Source of the DNA: Pelobates cultripes
Taxonomy: Eukaryota; Chordata; Amphibia; Anura; Pelobatidae
Reading direction: 5' to 3'
Assembly (NCBI GenBank): GCA_933207985.1
Contig: OW240913.1
Location: 276,846,488 to 276,910,487 of the forward strand
Length of the DNA stretch: 64,000 nt
Both the position numbers and the translations under genes were made by a program. The notes under the pieces are model-generated. The model ran no database searches. It saw only the letters and a list, made by a program, of their open reading frames with translations, and was not told the DNA's origin. How positions within the stretch are numbered: the first letter of the stretch is position 1; every line of letters starts with the position of its first letter. Of the stretch, positions 33,301 to 45,072 are shown piece after piece.

Positions 33301-35366
33301 AGGGAAAATACAAAGACAAGTTGCAGAGAAACATTATGTTCAAGGCTAAATCATATGAGGATAAGCTATCCCTAATCAGAACTTGCCTAAAACTAATGGA
33401 AAGATAGAGACAGAGTAGAACATAACTGATGGTCTAAATTATGGTCGTAAACAAAATCGAAAAAGGATGTATGAATATAAATATTACATTGTCAGAAAAT
33501 ATGTTAATTCAAACATACCAGACTAAGTATCCTTATTCATATGGGCAGGGAAATATTAGATTACGAAGCAAAATAGTAGGTAGGAACCAAACTAAAGGGA
33601 TAGAAAATAATCTAATGCCCATCACACATACTGAGTGAACAGTTAACCAAAGACATGATAAAACACCAGCAATCAGTATGAAGTAATCCTAAAAATCATA
33701 AGAGTTCATACGTAAATTATTAATGGTAATGGTAATTATATGCTGCACATATCATTGGTTGCAAACTAAGTAACCAACTGAAAACATTTAAACATAGGAT
33801 TCGGACAAGACTATATACATAACAAAGAAAGGTCCCCTCAGTATACTGTGTCAAAAATAGATTAAATAATGTAAAATTATAGTAACCAGCCCAAAGATTA
33901 CTTTCAATTGGAGCATAATCTACAGTAATATCCCAAATTGAGAAATTCGCTGAGATAGTTAAGGTTCTGAACACGGTGCATGCAAGAAATAAAACAAATG
34001 AAAATAGATTATTAAAAATAGAATGAAATCATAAATTAAAGATAAATCACAGACAAACCAGTGTGCCACTAAGGCATATTAGTGTATGAAAGAGGTGTAA
34101 ATGAATTCTTCATTAAGTCACAATTTTCGATGCCACAAATACACATAAATTGTGACAAAATAATAATACATATTCCCTCTACCTTTCAAACACATCTTTT
34201 TATTACATAAAGGATTGTTCTTTGTACCAGCCCCTGGTTACAACATTTTCAACTAGGTCAACAACATACATCTATACATGAAAAAACTGCCTAAGATTCT
34301 AGTCTGCCTCTTCAAGAAGTTGTCAATACAGTGCACTTTGATTGATTATTAGATTAACAGGATCAGATATGTTCTTTAATTGATCTTAAATCACCTCTTG
34401 GTTTACTCTTAACTGCAAGGATGTAACTAATATTGATTTTAACATTATCGGTTTTCAATATTTTGAATTAAAAGAAATGCAGTCATGACATAAAAAATAA
34501 ACAAATAAACAAACAAACAAACAAATATTAAAGTTCTAACTAAAACAACCATCAAGAATATAAGTAATGCCAGTTTATCTTTGGTGGCAGATTGGCAATA
34601 TTAATGCCTAACTTAATTGTTGATAAATGTCAGATGCCCAAAAATGCATTTTAAAGAGAAGGCTTTCTCCTCATGATGTGCCATGTCAATTCCTTTCTAA
34701 CTCACACCAGTGCCACAAAGGAACACCAGGTATTATTAAAGTACTGCTTAAGTACTGGGCTATATAATATTCCAAGCAATTTGGGTGGAACTACATGCAC
34801 TAAGTCAATTAAGATTATAGTCTAAATATTGTGCAGGCATTTAATGAATGGTTTTATACATATGTTGCTAAACATATTCTTATATGTACAGCAAGCACAT
34901 TTGTAGCTGTAGGTATCTCAGTAAGTTAGTTAAAAGTATTTATTAAAATTAGTAAATCATTATGGCAAAGAGTAAGAAAAATATATAACATTTAATAAAT
35001 AATTAAGAGATATGTCAAATGCCACCGTTTATAAAGCCCTGTATTTAGTAGGCTTTCCAAATGATTGAATACTGTTAGAAAAACTTTCCAAATTATTTAG
35101 GTACAGAAGTCACCATTAAGGTCTTTGAGAATGTTTGCACAAAATGAATTTGAAAGGTGTTATAAATAGTATTCAATCAATAAGAAAGTTTATTAAATCA
35201 AGATAAAAGTCAGATGTTGCAGTTAATAACGACAAACGTTTAACAAAGGCAAAAAAAAATATACAAATGTAAGACATTTATTTGGTTTTTAAATAAGTGA
35301 AAGGCTCTACATATGCTTCATAGGGATTCTCTATTTTACTTCCTTCACACTTCTTTTGCAAATAAA
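30347..35366. other. 5-kb AT-rich stretch, no gene
   Basis: I see no coding, no clear element ends and only diverged pieces of the AT-rich MITE (30355-30470, 31790-32007, 35040-35210), an (AAAC)n run at about 34500-34524 and the motif at 32861-32900. Confidence 0.5.
32861..32900 (-). ncRNA. Hammerhead-ribozyme-like motif 2 (degenerate)
   Basis: The minus strand reads 'tcatgagaaa', a GGC...GCC stem and 'gaaatgttgg'. About 160 bases downstream on the minus strand come 'aataaag' (near 32722) and 'ttggagtgtgcatcc'. The core departs from CUGANGA, so this is weaker than motifs 1 and 3. Confidence 0.25.
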
Positions 35367-35721
35367 ATACACACTGATCTGATCATTAAAACCACTTACC
35401 TAATATTGGATGGGTCCCCCTAATGCTGCCAAAACAGCTTTGTTATTTCCAGGCATTGGCTGCACAAGACCTCTGAATGTGTCCTGTGGAATCTGGCACC
35501 AAGATATTGGCAGAAGATTATTTAAGTCCTGCAAGTTGCGAGATGGGGCCTACATAGATTGGATTTGTTGCTCCATCTCATCTGACAGATGATCATTTGA
35601 ATTGAGATCTTGGGAATTCGTAGGCCAAGGAACCTTGAACGTTTCCTAAATCATTCCTGAACAATTTTCGCCATGTAGCAGGGTACAGTATCCTGCTGAA
35701 AGAAGCCACTACCATCATGGA
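35367..35721 (-). pseudogene. Tc1-like transposase C-terminal piece (minus strand), left part of a split element
   Basis: The reverse complement encodes FQQDTVPCYMAKIVQE (the QDN-x-P-x-H box with the second Asp) followed, with frame changes, by a C-terminal region near 35400-35540. The terminal part begins around 35367 ('acactgatctgatcattaaaacca'). Tc1 sequence is interrupted after 35721 by a gypsy element and resumes at 37955. It is an inactive relic. Confidence 0.7.
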
Positions 35722-36170
35722 ATTTGAACCTGGGTGCTTTATGGTTCTCAGCCTGTGTTCCTGCCTCTGAGCCACTTCGGTTTCTGGTTTGGCCTGAAAC
35801 TTATCCTTGCCAAGTCTCCAGCACTGGGGGCATTGACTCAGGTTCACGTTTGAGGTTCATGTTTATCCGTATCCAGATCATGTATTCTCCAGTTTGTTCC
35901 TGGCTCCTGACCTTGGCTTGTTTCTTTGATTTCTCTGACCTCTGGCTTCCCCTAACTTTGGCTCTCCACGACTACTCTTCGGCTTGTCCTTGCCTGTACT
36001 GTGACTTGGAGTTTATCCCTGCACAGCACCCGTGCACAGGTTCACAGTCCTGGTGGCTTCTGACCCTATCACCTTGGACTGTGTATATCTGCAACGGTGA
36101 GCACAAATCTCTGCCTACCAGACACCCAGACTGTTTTGGAAGCTGCAGTGAGAAGTTCAGATTCTTAAAG

Positions 36171-36352
36171 GCATAAAATACACACTGATCTGATCATTAA
36201 AACCACTTACCTAATATTGTAAGGGTCCCCCTAATGCTGCCAAAGCAGCTTTGTTATTTCCAGGCATTGACTGCACAAGACCTCTGAATGTGTCCTGTGG
36301 AATCTGGCACCAAGATATTGGCAGAAGATTATTTAAGTCCTGCAAGTTGCAT
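36171..36352 (-). repeat. Second copy of the Tc1 end (180 bp) inside the gypsy element
   Basis: This segment is nearly identical to 35367-35548 ('acacactgatctgatcatta' onward). It sits between the 5' LTR copy and gag and starts and stops abruptly, which points to a rearrangement after the gypsy element entered the Tc1. Confidence 0.8.
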
Positions 36353-36359
36353 ATTCAGA

Positions 36360-37411
36360 GCCATACATTGTGATGCCTGAGAGATTTGACGGTAGACGCA
36401 CATCCTTCCTGTACTTTAGGTAGATTGCGAAATGTTATTTGCCTTGAAGCCTCGGACTTTGTAAGGGTCCAAACAGCTATCAACTTGCTGTCTGGAAAGA
36501 TCAAAACATGGGGACACCAAATGCTGCAGTCTAAGTTCTGTCCTTGACAGTTGGGAATCCTTTATGACTGCAATGGACTCTCAGTGCTTTGCCTCCAGTA
36601 AAGCAACTCCCAAGCCTGTTCCAGGTTCCTGCGGATCTCGGGTACCTAGAGAAAAAGACTTTACATATGCATACAAAGACCCATCCTGTTGCAGCGTGAA
36701 ACTACCTCCAGGGACCTGCCTTGTTACCATGACTATACTCCAGTAAGCCGTGAAACTCCAGTGGACAGGGAGGAACCCACAGAGATTGGATTTATCTGAA
36801 CTAGGTTGCCTCCAAAGGAAAGAGACTGTAGGAGAGTCCATGGCCTGTGTTTATACTGTGGGGAAAGAGGGCATTTCATCTCTCTCTGCCCAACTCGTCC
36901 ACCTAGGCCAAGAAAACTTCTATTGGGTACCCTAAGGAACCATCCTGCCATCCCTGCAACACCTCCTGGTAACTTCCAAAGTGGCTGTATAATCTGACCA
37001 CGTTCCATGACACAAAAGGATACCCAGACTACAACATTCGATGTTACCAGTGTCCCTCAAGAACCCGCAACCAGTACCCCTGAAGAATCTCCACCTCCTG
37101 CTCCAGAAACATTCGTACCTGAAGACATTCCTATTAAAGCAAGCACCATCACCACTTCCTGCCTTGCCAAGAAAGTTTTGTCACCTGACTCCATGTATGC
37201 CTCTAATGACACAGTTGTACATAAACAGGATCTCAAACTATTCGAAAAAGCATTGAAAGGTGCAAATGCCTCCCCTGCGAGAACTACTAGAGCAAAGGCT
37301 ACAGTAGGTGCTGTGTTTCCCATTAATCTGGTAGAAGGCCGTACGTATGGCATGGATGTCTGTGGGAGACTATACCTCCTGCCAGAGAATGTATTCAATC
37401 TCTCAGAATAA
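36360..37411 (+). pseudogene. Ty3/gypsy gag with CCHC knuckle
   Basis: Pieces in several frames include MPERFDGRR near 36377 (a gag-like 'PERFxG' motif) and a CX2CX4HX4C zinc knuckle at 36848-36889 ([14 protein letters not shown]) in the frame starting at 36806. This is the form seen in vertebrate gypsy (Sushi-type) Gag. A further open frame, 37007-37411 (Pro/Thr-rich, then LFEKALKGANASPARTTRAK), runs up to the 3' LTR and is not recognised. Gag forms the particle that packages the element RNA. No protease, RT or integrase follows. Stops between the pieces make it a pseudogene. Confidence 0.65.
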
Positions 37412-37954
37412 AAGGGTAATTCTTATCTGGAAGGAAATGGTGAGCAACCAGTTCACACCCTAGTGCGTTCTTAAAGGGAGGTACACTGGAACTTTATGGT
37501 TCTAAGCCTGTGTTCCTGCCACTTCGATTCTTGGTTTGGCCTGAAACTTATCCTTGCCAAGTCTCCAGCATTGGGGGCTGGACTTAACCTGTGACTGCTC
37601 CTGTCAATCATGGTCCAGCTTTAAAGCATCACTGATTAGCCAGGTAGGGCAGTGTCAGTTCATTGACTCTGGTTCACGTTTGTGGTTCCTGTTTATCCGT
37701 TTACAGATCATGTATTCTCCAGTTACATCCTGGCTCCTGACCTTTGCTTGTTTCTTTGATTTCTTTGACCTCTGACTTCGGCTCTCCACGACTACTCTTC
37801 GGCTTGTCCTTGCCTGTACTGTGACTTGGAGTTTATCCCTGTACAGGTTTACAGTCCTGGTGGTTTCTAACCTTATCACCTTGGACTGTGTAATTCTGCA
37901 AGGGTGAGCACAAATCTCTGCCTACCGGACTCCCAACTAAGGTAAGCCGTGACA

Positions 37955-38040
37955 TTTGGTAGGTATTAACCACTGTACACCGGGAACATCCCACAAGATT
38001 TGTCATTGTGGAGATGCTCTGATGCAGGCATAGTGATAGG
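37955..38040 (-). pseudogene. Right part of the split Tc1-like element
   Basis: 'ggtattaaccactgtacacc' and 'gggaacatcccacaagat' match the N-terminal (helix-turn-helix) part of the same Tc1-like family as 35367-35721, in the same minus orientation. Much of the middle of the transposase is missing. Confidence 0.55.
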
Positions 38041-38117
38041 ATTCTTCATGTTCTTAATTTAAAGTTACAAATTGAATGCAAACAAGAAAAAGGAGGCATA
38101 CCCATAGACCTGCAGTA

Positions 38118-38160
<43 letters not shown>

Positions 38161-40108
38161 ATATATATATATATATACATACATAAGCTTTGTCTGCAAT
38201 ATACTACCTTGTCCATCTCTTTTCTCAGATCATTGATCTAAATACATATATCTGTAAAACAGAAAATCATACCTTCTTATTTTCTTCATGTTTACAATAG
38301 ACCAAATAAAAAATGATTATATCCCAACACAGCTATTACAAATAAAAAAAACTACATTTTCACAAATGCAATGAAAATGAGACATCTTTTCCATTTGAAC
38401 GCACTGAAATAACTACCCTACAAGCAGAGAAAGACCTTCCCACACTTTGACTGTTGAGTTAGAGCTTTCTGATTGGTTGGCTTGCCCTCTGTGGATATAT
38501 TAGCAGCCATACCAATTGCCATGGTTGAAAGCTGGGGGACAGTATACTAAAATCTTGACCACTTTCAGGATCATTCAGAGGCTGTTTTGCAAAATCCAGA
38601 CATTTTTTATATTGTGTGAATTATATATAGTATTTTGCAGTTCAAATGTCACCGTACAAAACCAAATAGCTTTATCCCATTCGGCACACGGCCACTCGCA
38701 GTATAATAAATATATTTCCTAGTATGACAACACATACATGTCCAATGTATGCACTTGTATAAAACACTGTTCCCAGTAAAATAAAGTATCAAACACAAAT
38801 GTATTTATGGCACAGCTGTAGTGATCAGGAACAGAGCCATGACCATCAAAATTTTGGTTGCAAAACTACTCTTTTCAAAGAAAAATACAGAAAAGTAGAA
38901 GTTTTGTTACCAAAAGGTTGTTTTGGCCCTGCACCTTAACACTACCGTAAGTGCCATACAGGTATTGTGTGTGTGATGCCTTATTTTGCTGGAAATTGTT
39001 CCTTTATATAAGTGCTTACATATTTCTCATGTTCTGTTTTTGAATTGTGTTTTTTGTATAAAGTGGTATACAGATTTGGTATTTAAAGGTATGTGGATAT
39101 TTGTGTAAAGTCTAATACAATGTGCCTTCAAAAGTGTACATAGACTCGGATGACAATAATTTAGTGGATGTGGTTTTTTTTAAGCCCACACCTACTCATA
39201 AAAAAGACATGATGCATAGCAATGAAGATGTAGAAATCTATGTGTTACACTTTAAAATTATATGAAACTCTCCTTATTGACTGCATTTTGAAAATTAAAC
39301 TTCTACTCTGACTCAACCTCAATAAAAGATGCCCAGTTTTGGAAAAAAAATCTTTGCTTCGCACTACATTTGCAATATTATCTTCCCTAGGCAATGAATT
39401 CTATATGAGGACTTAATGTGCAAGGCATCTTTCTTTTTTAAATTTCCTGGGATGTCCATTTATAATTTGCACATTTAGTGAGATGAAAAGTTCTATTATA
39501 ATGTCTTTGCACTGACCTTGCATGTGATTAAATATAATAAATCTATGTATTAATGGAAGTAATTTCTTTTAAAAAAACTGTTCTTTTTCCAGTTTTGATT
39601 TGATTTTTGTTAGTATTTTTTATTTTTCTTAATTTTATTTCACAGTATATTATTATTTTATGTTTTCTACCTCATTCTAACCATGCTGAGTTACCTTGAA
39701 AAATGCTGATATCTCCAGTTTAACTTAGTCTTTTCGGTGAAGATAAACTGGCTTGCAACAATTTCATATGATTTGCATCTTGTATTATTGAGATAGGTTA
39801 GAGGTTGGAAAAGCATGTCATATTTTATATAAGTGGATTTTCCCTGGAGTGAAGAAGTTATTTAAAAAGAAAGAAATACATTTTGGAATGTATTATTAAC
39901 TTATTGAAACAGTCCCAGGGTCTTTTAAGTAGACATTTCTGCAATATTATTTCCATTATTTGACAACAAATGTTAATTTCATGCAGCTATATTTAGTATG
40001 GCTAGCCTTTTCACTGTGTCTGCATTGTGTCTGCATATTTGTATAAAATATAAAAAAACATACATAGACATGCACTCACATGCAAACACACAAACAGCAA
40101 GTAGTAAC
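38041..40108. other. No gene; (ATCT)n/(AT)n microsatellite
   Basis: A compound microsatellite, (atct)n then (at)n, spans about 38119-38176. Nothing else in this 2-kb AT-rich block is recognised. Confidence 0.6.
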
Positions 40109-40784
40109 TTAACCCCTTAGTGACCAGGCCATTTTTCAAAATTCTTACAGCTGGGACCAAGGCTCTTTTTACATTTCTGTGGTGTTTGTGTTTAGCTGTA
40201 ATTTTCCTCTAACTCATTTACTGTACCCACACATATTATATACTGTTTTTCTTGCCATTAAATGGTCTTTCTAAAGATACCATTATTTTCATCATATCAT
40301 ATAATTTACTATACAAGAATTATAAAATATGATGAAAGAATTGAAAAACACACTTTTTCGAAACTTTGACCCCCAAAATCTGTTACGCATCTACAACTGC
40401 CAAGAACCACCCGTGCTAAATAGTTTTAAAATTGTGTCCTGAGTTTAGAAATGTCCAATGTTAGCATGTTCTTAGCTTTTTTTGGAAAGTTATAGGGCTA
40501 TAAGCACAAGTAGCACTTTGCTATTTCCAAACCATTTCTTTTTCAAAATTAACACAAGTTACATTGTAACACTGATATCTGTCAGGAATCCCCAAATACC
40601 CTTCACATGTATATATTTTGTAAAAGAAGACAACCTAAGGTATTAAACCTGGGGTATTTTGAATCTTTTCATGCAGCCATTTTACCACCAATTTATGCCA
40701 AAAATAAATAAAAAAATTGGTGATTTTTTTGAGACACATAGCAATTTAAGAATATATGTACTGAGAACTTTAAGGCTTACTGCC

Positions 40785-42180
40785 AAAGAACACCCCAATA
40801 TGTGTTCAGCATCATCTCCTGAGTGTACCAGGTTCTTTGGGGGCTAAAAGACCTTATTGGGAGGGTGCGCATTCCAGTTTTCTAACTTGGGATTTTCACA
40901 ATAAGTCATCATGCACCCATATCCCATTTGGGACATTTTTGAAGCCGGACAATATAATTTACCCCTCATCAAACCATATATTTTTGAAATATATTTCAGA
41001 TGGTAGTATTTTAACACTTTCCATGCACTAATTCTACCGCCAGCCTTTGTCAAACTTTTGGGTAGTCATTTCTTTGTGTTATTTTTCACACACATTCTAC
41101 TTTAGGCATGGATTATCAGCTTCTATTAGGTGTTACTGCCAAAGAACACCCCAATATGTGTTCAGCAACATCTCCTGAGTACAGCGATGCCACCCATGTA
41201 TAGGTGTGTCGGGTTCTTTTGGGGCTAAAAAACCTTATTTGGAGGGTGTGCATTCCAGTTTTCCAACTTGGAATTTTCAGTTAGTCATCATGCACCCATG
41301 GGGCATTTTTGAAGCCGGACAATATAACTTACTCTCATCAAACCATATATTTTTGAAAAATAGACACCGTAGGGTAATTCAAATGGTGGTAATTTAACAC
41401 TTTACATGCACTAATTCTACCACCAGTCTCTGTCAAACATTTTGTAGCCATTACAGACAAAGTGTTACAGCCAAATAACACCCCAATATGTGTTCAGCAA
41501 CATCTCCTGAGTACAGCAATACCGCCCTTGTAAAGGTTTTGTGGGCTTTTGCCATCTTACAGGGGTCAAATGTAGGGCTTTTCCACGTTTACATATTGAA
41601 ATTTGCCAGATTGGTTTGCAGGGCCTATGTTGCCTTTGAGACCATATAGCAGTCCAGGCATTAAAATTAACCCAATCATGGCATACCATTTGTAAAAGTA
41701 GACAACCCAGGGTATTCAAAATGGGATATGTCCAGTCTTTTGTAGTAGCCACTTAGTCACAAATGCTGGCCAAAGTTAGCTTTTTTTTCTTAGTTTTTTG
41801 CATTTTTTTACACAAAAACTGCACTTTTACTGGTGATTTCATTGTCGGAATACATTTTACTGATTTAGAACACTCATATTTGTGTTCAATGAAGGGTCCC
41901 GAGTATAACAATACCCCCCATGTACAGGTTCTATGGTGTTTTGGAAAGTTACAGGGTCAATATAGGGCTTGCCTGATCTAGTTTGCTGGACCTTTGTTGC
42001 CTTTTGAGACCATATGGTAGCCCAGGAATGTGAAATAACCTCATCATGGCATACCATTTTCAAATGTAGACAACCGACGGTAATCCAAATGGGGTATTTC
42101 CAGTCTTTTGTTGTAGCCACTTAGTCACAAACGCTGGCCGAAGTTAGCGGTTTTATTTGTTTTTGTATAAATGTTTTGGA
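40785..42180. repeat. Diverged tandem repeat, ~330-390-bp units
   Basis: 'cccaatatgtgttcagca' or a variant recurs near 40795, 41150, 41481 and 41868. 'catggcataccattt' recurs at about 41678 and 42045, and 'gtagccacttagtcacaaa' at about 41748 and 42114. The same unit, in the other orientation, hosts the provirus at 1-220/8055-8600. Confidence 0.75.
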
Positions 42181-42184
42181 TTTA

Positions 42185-42222
<38 letters not shown>

Positions 42223-42541
42223 GGAAAACCAAAACATTTATACAAAAACAAATATTATGCTAACATTGGGCATTTCTAAACTCAAAAATAGACAAAATTT
42301 AAAAATTATTTAGCACGGGTGATTTTTGACACTTGTAGATGCGTAACAGATTTTGGGGGTCAAAGTTTCGAAAAAGTGTGTTTTTTTCAATTCTTTCATC
42401 ATATTTTATAATTTTTGTATAGTAAATTATATGATATGATGAAAATAATGGTATCTTTAGAAAGACCATTTAATGGCAAGAAAAACAGTATATAATATGT
42501 GTGGGTACAGTAAATGAGTTAGAGGAAAATTACAGCTAAAT

Positions 42542-43399
42542 AGTGATGTCCCGAACGGTTCACTGGCGAATAGTTCCTGGCGAACATCGCGTGTTCGCGT
42601 TCGCCACAGATGGCGAACATATGCGCTGTTCGGTCCGCCCCCTATTCGTCCTCATTGAGTAAACTTTGACCCTGTACCTTACAGTCAGCAGACACATTCC
42701 AGCCAATCAGCAGCAGACCCTCCCTCCCAGACCCACCCACCTCCTGGACAGCATCCATTTTACATTCATTGTGAAGCTGCATTCTTAGTGAGAGGAGGGA
42801 CAGTGTAGCTGCTGCTGATTTGATAGGGAAATTGATAGCTAGGCTAGTGTATTCAGTGTCCACTACAGTCCTGAAGGACTCATTTGATCTCTCTGACCTC
42901 ACTACCCCCCACACCCTCAGCCTCACTACCCCCATACCACCCCCAGCCTCACTACCCCCCACATCACCCTCAGCCTCACTACCCCCACACCCTCAGCCTC
43001 ACTACCACCATCACCACCTTCAGCCTTCCACAACCACCCTCAGCCTCATCCCCACCACCCTCAGATTCATCCCCCACCATCCTCAGCATCACCACCCCCA
43101 CCCTCACCCCCCACCTCCCTCAGCATCCTGCCCCCCCCACACCACCCCTTAGCCTCACTACCCTCCACACCCTCACTACCCCCCACACCCTCAGCCTCAC
43201 TACCCCCCACATCACCCTCAGCCTCACTACCCCTCACACCACCCTCAGCCTCACTACCCCCCACACCACCCTCAGCATCACCACCGCCCACACCACCCTC
43301 AGCATCACCACCCTCAGCCTCCCCCTCAGCATCAGCAGCCCCCACCACCCTCAGCCTCCCACCACCACCCTCAGCCTCATCCCCACCACCCACAGCATC
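42542..43399. mobile_element. hAT-like element left end, rest lost in gap
   Basis: TAGTGATGTCCCGAACGGTT resembles the terminal TAGAGATGTCGCGAACCG of the hAT MITE at 59417. Both then share 'agcagaccctccctcccaga' and 'tcctggacagcatccat'. The right end should lie in or beyond the gap and is not seen. The last 0.5 kb (42895-43399) is a minisatellite of 'ccctcagcctcactaccccc' units; Pro/Ser/Thr-rich open frames over it are artefacts. Confidence 0.5.
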
Positions 43400-43499
43400 N
43401 NNNNNNNNNNNNNNNNNNNNNNNNNNNNNNNNNNNNNNNNNNNNNNNNNNNNNNNNNNNNNNNNNNNNNNNNNNNNNNNNNNNNNNNNNNNNNNNNNNN
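43400..43499. other. Assembly gap (100 N)
   Basis: Exactly 100 N, a conventional size for a gap of unknown length, next to the minisatellite that probably caused it. Confidence 0.98.
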
Positions 43500-44066
43500 A
43501 CATGGCCACAGGGGTCCTAATTCAGTGTGGGGAGACTGTCTGGGCTGCATGCAGTCTCCCCACAACCGGAGCCACGCTGATCGCCGCCTGGGGGAACGAC
43601 GGCGATCAGGTAAGTAACGGAGACCGTTAGGACGGTTCAGGACCGTCATCGGTCGGCAAGGCAAAAATGCCGATGACGGTCCTGAACCGTCCTGGGTCGG
43701 GAAGGGGTTAACCAAACCTTTTATGTAAACAGAATCTACTTAATTTGGTTATTTCCTATCCAAATCTGGCTTAAGGCAGAGCTACAATAAGTGATGCTGT
43801 CATGAATAATGTCAAGGAAAGGAAAAGTACTTGGTAAGTTTGTAACAAATTTTCCTTAATATATGCATATGCAGTTATAATTTTCCACATTACATTTTAG
43901 TAATGCTTAAATCACTTATTATATAAAATTATGTTTTCCTCTAATCAAGCCAGGCAAACTGCTGAAGGCAGTGCTCACAGTAGTGCTCATTAATTTCTGA
44001 TCAGATTATTTTCAAATATGACTTTATTTACTTTGAAAATGTCATAGTGTCTTAACTTTTAGATGT

Positions 44067-44738
44067 TTAACCCCTTCAGGACGGAGTCAATAGTACACGT
44101 TCTGATCAAAACGTAAACAAAAACTGGAATTTGCGCTATATGTCTGTTCACCCGTAATTCACCGCTGTCACATTAAGTGCACCCACACTTATTATATATA
44201 TGTTTGTTCAGGAGAAACATGGCTTTAATTTATCATTAACTATTCATATATGGAACATAATTTATTATGAATAAAATTCAAAAAATGAGAGAAAATAAGA
44301 TTTTTTTTAAAAGTTTGTATTTCCGTCTGACATTTTAGCTGTGAATGTCATAATACTGTTAGGTTTTACTGCAAAAAAATGCACATATTTGTAATCAGCA
44401 ATGTCTCACGAGTACAACAGTACCCCCCATTAACAGGTTTTATGATGTTTTGGAAAGTTACAGGGTCAAATATAGAACGTTCCATTTTCAAATTGAAATT
44501 TGCCAGATTAGTAATGTTACCTTTGAGACGTTGTGGTAGCCCAGGAATGAGAATTACCCCCATAAAGGCATACCATTTGAAAAAGTCATGCTATTTGATC
44601 CTGAGGAAGGTCCCTTCGTGGACCGAAACGTCGATGTTTTGTATGGAATAAAGAAATATTTTCAGCTTAAAGACCGTGAGTGCAGTCCAGGACTTTCTTG
44701 TTATTATATATATAATATATACTTATATTATATATATA

Positions 44739-44788
<50 letters not shown>

Positions 44789-45072
44789 TTTATATATTTC
44801 AGACAGTCCCCCTGCTGGCAGATCCACAGCCAGCTATAGGGGGCCATGTGATCGCTCTTTGAGAGCGATCACATGGCCCCCTGGGGTCTCATTTGCCGGG
44901 GGAGGGCTGCCTGGGCTGTGAGGCAGCCCTCCAGAAGAGGATCGCGGCAGAGGTAAGTAAATCTTACCTCCTGGGGCTGAAAGCCGTTACGGCGTTCTAT
45001 GCCGCCGCAACTGCTTTAAAGCCCTTTAAAGCCGGGACGGCATAGAAGGCCGTAACGGCATTAAGGGGTTAA
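44067..45072. mobile_element. TTAA-flanked element with CCCCTT ends (second copy)
   Basis: TTAACCCCTTCAGGACGG at the left (TTAA 44067-44070) and CATTAAGGGGTTAA at the right (TTAA 45069-45072). It contains one unit of the ~365-bp repeat (44370-44590), a hammerhead-like motif, a (TA)n tract (44705-44785), a perfect 'gggggccatgtgatcgctct' hairpin (44838-44881) and several GC-rich inverted repeats near the right end. No transposase is present. Confidence 0.7.
44601..44636 (+). ncRNA. Hammerhead-ribozyme-like motif 3
   Basis: CTGAGGA (44602-44608), one unpaired A, a 5-bp stem GGTCC/GGACC (44610-44614 with 44621-44625) around CTTCGT, then GAAAC (44626-44630). The core fits CUGANGA - stem II - GAAA. 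A 3-bp stem III (ACG/TGT) is possible; stem I is not convincing. 'aataaag' follows at 44648. Confidence 0.4.

Larger units (their letters stand above)
35735..37954 (+). mobile_element. Ty3/gypsy-type element with gag only, inside a Tc1-like element
   Basis: Two direct repeats, 35735-36130 and 37483-37954, are diverged LTR copies; the 3' copy has an extra ~70-bp block. The 3' LTR ends CCGTGACA and is preceded by a purine tract (aaagggagg, 37473-37481). Between them lies gag with one zinc knuckle, directly followed by the 3' LTR, so pol is deleted. The 5' copy has lost its 3' end and runs into a duplicated Tc1 segment. Confidence 0.65.
40109..43711. mobile_element. TTAA-flanked element with CCCCTT ends, composite and interrupted by the gap
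   Basis: The left end is TTAACCCCTTAGTGACC at 40109 and the right end GGTCGGGAAGGGGTTAA at 43711, so TTAA flanks inverted CCCCTT...GACC ends. Subterminal arms 40191-40470 and 42256-42541 are inverted copies of each other, by eye well over 85% alike. The centre is a tandem repeat. The right arm stops at 42541, where a hAT-like end begins. That the two outer ends belong to one insertion cannot be shown across the gap. TTAA targets suggest a piggyBac or Kolobok relation. Confidence 0.5.

Noticed and set aside
41465..42120. Two similar minus-strand frames starting MATTKDW
   Set aside because: Their similarity is explained by the ~365-bp tandem DNA repeat; frames differ in phase and length between copies and show no protein family signal.
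40785..42180. CRISPR-like array of repeats
   Set aside because: The repeats are hundreds of bases long, diverged, without unique spacers, and the DNA is vertebrate.
42884..43715. 248-residue open frame running across the N gap
   Set aside because: It is built from minisatellite DNA plus undetermined bases, so the frame through the gap is meaningless.
44701..44790. Tyr/Ile-rich small frames
   Set aside because: They translate the (TA)n microsatellite.
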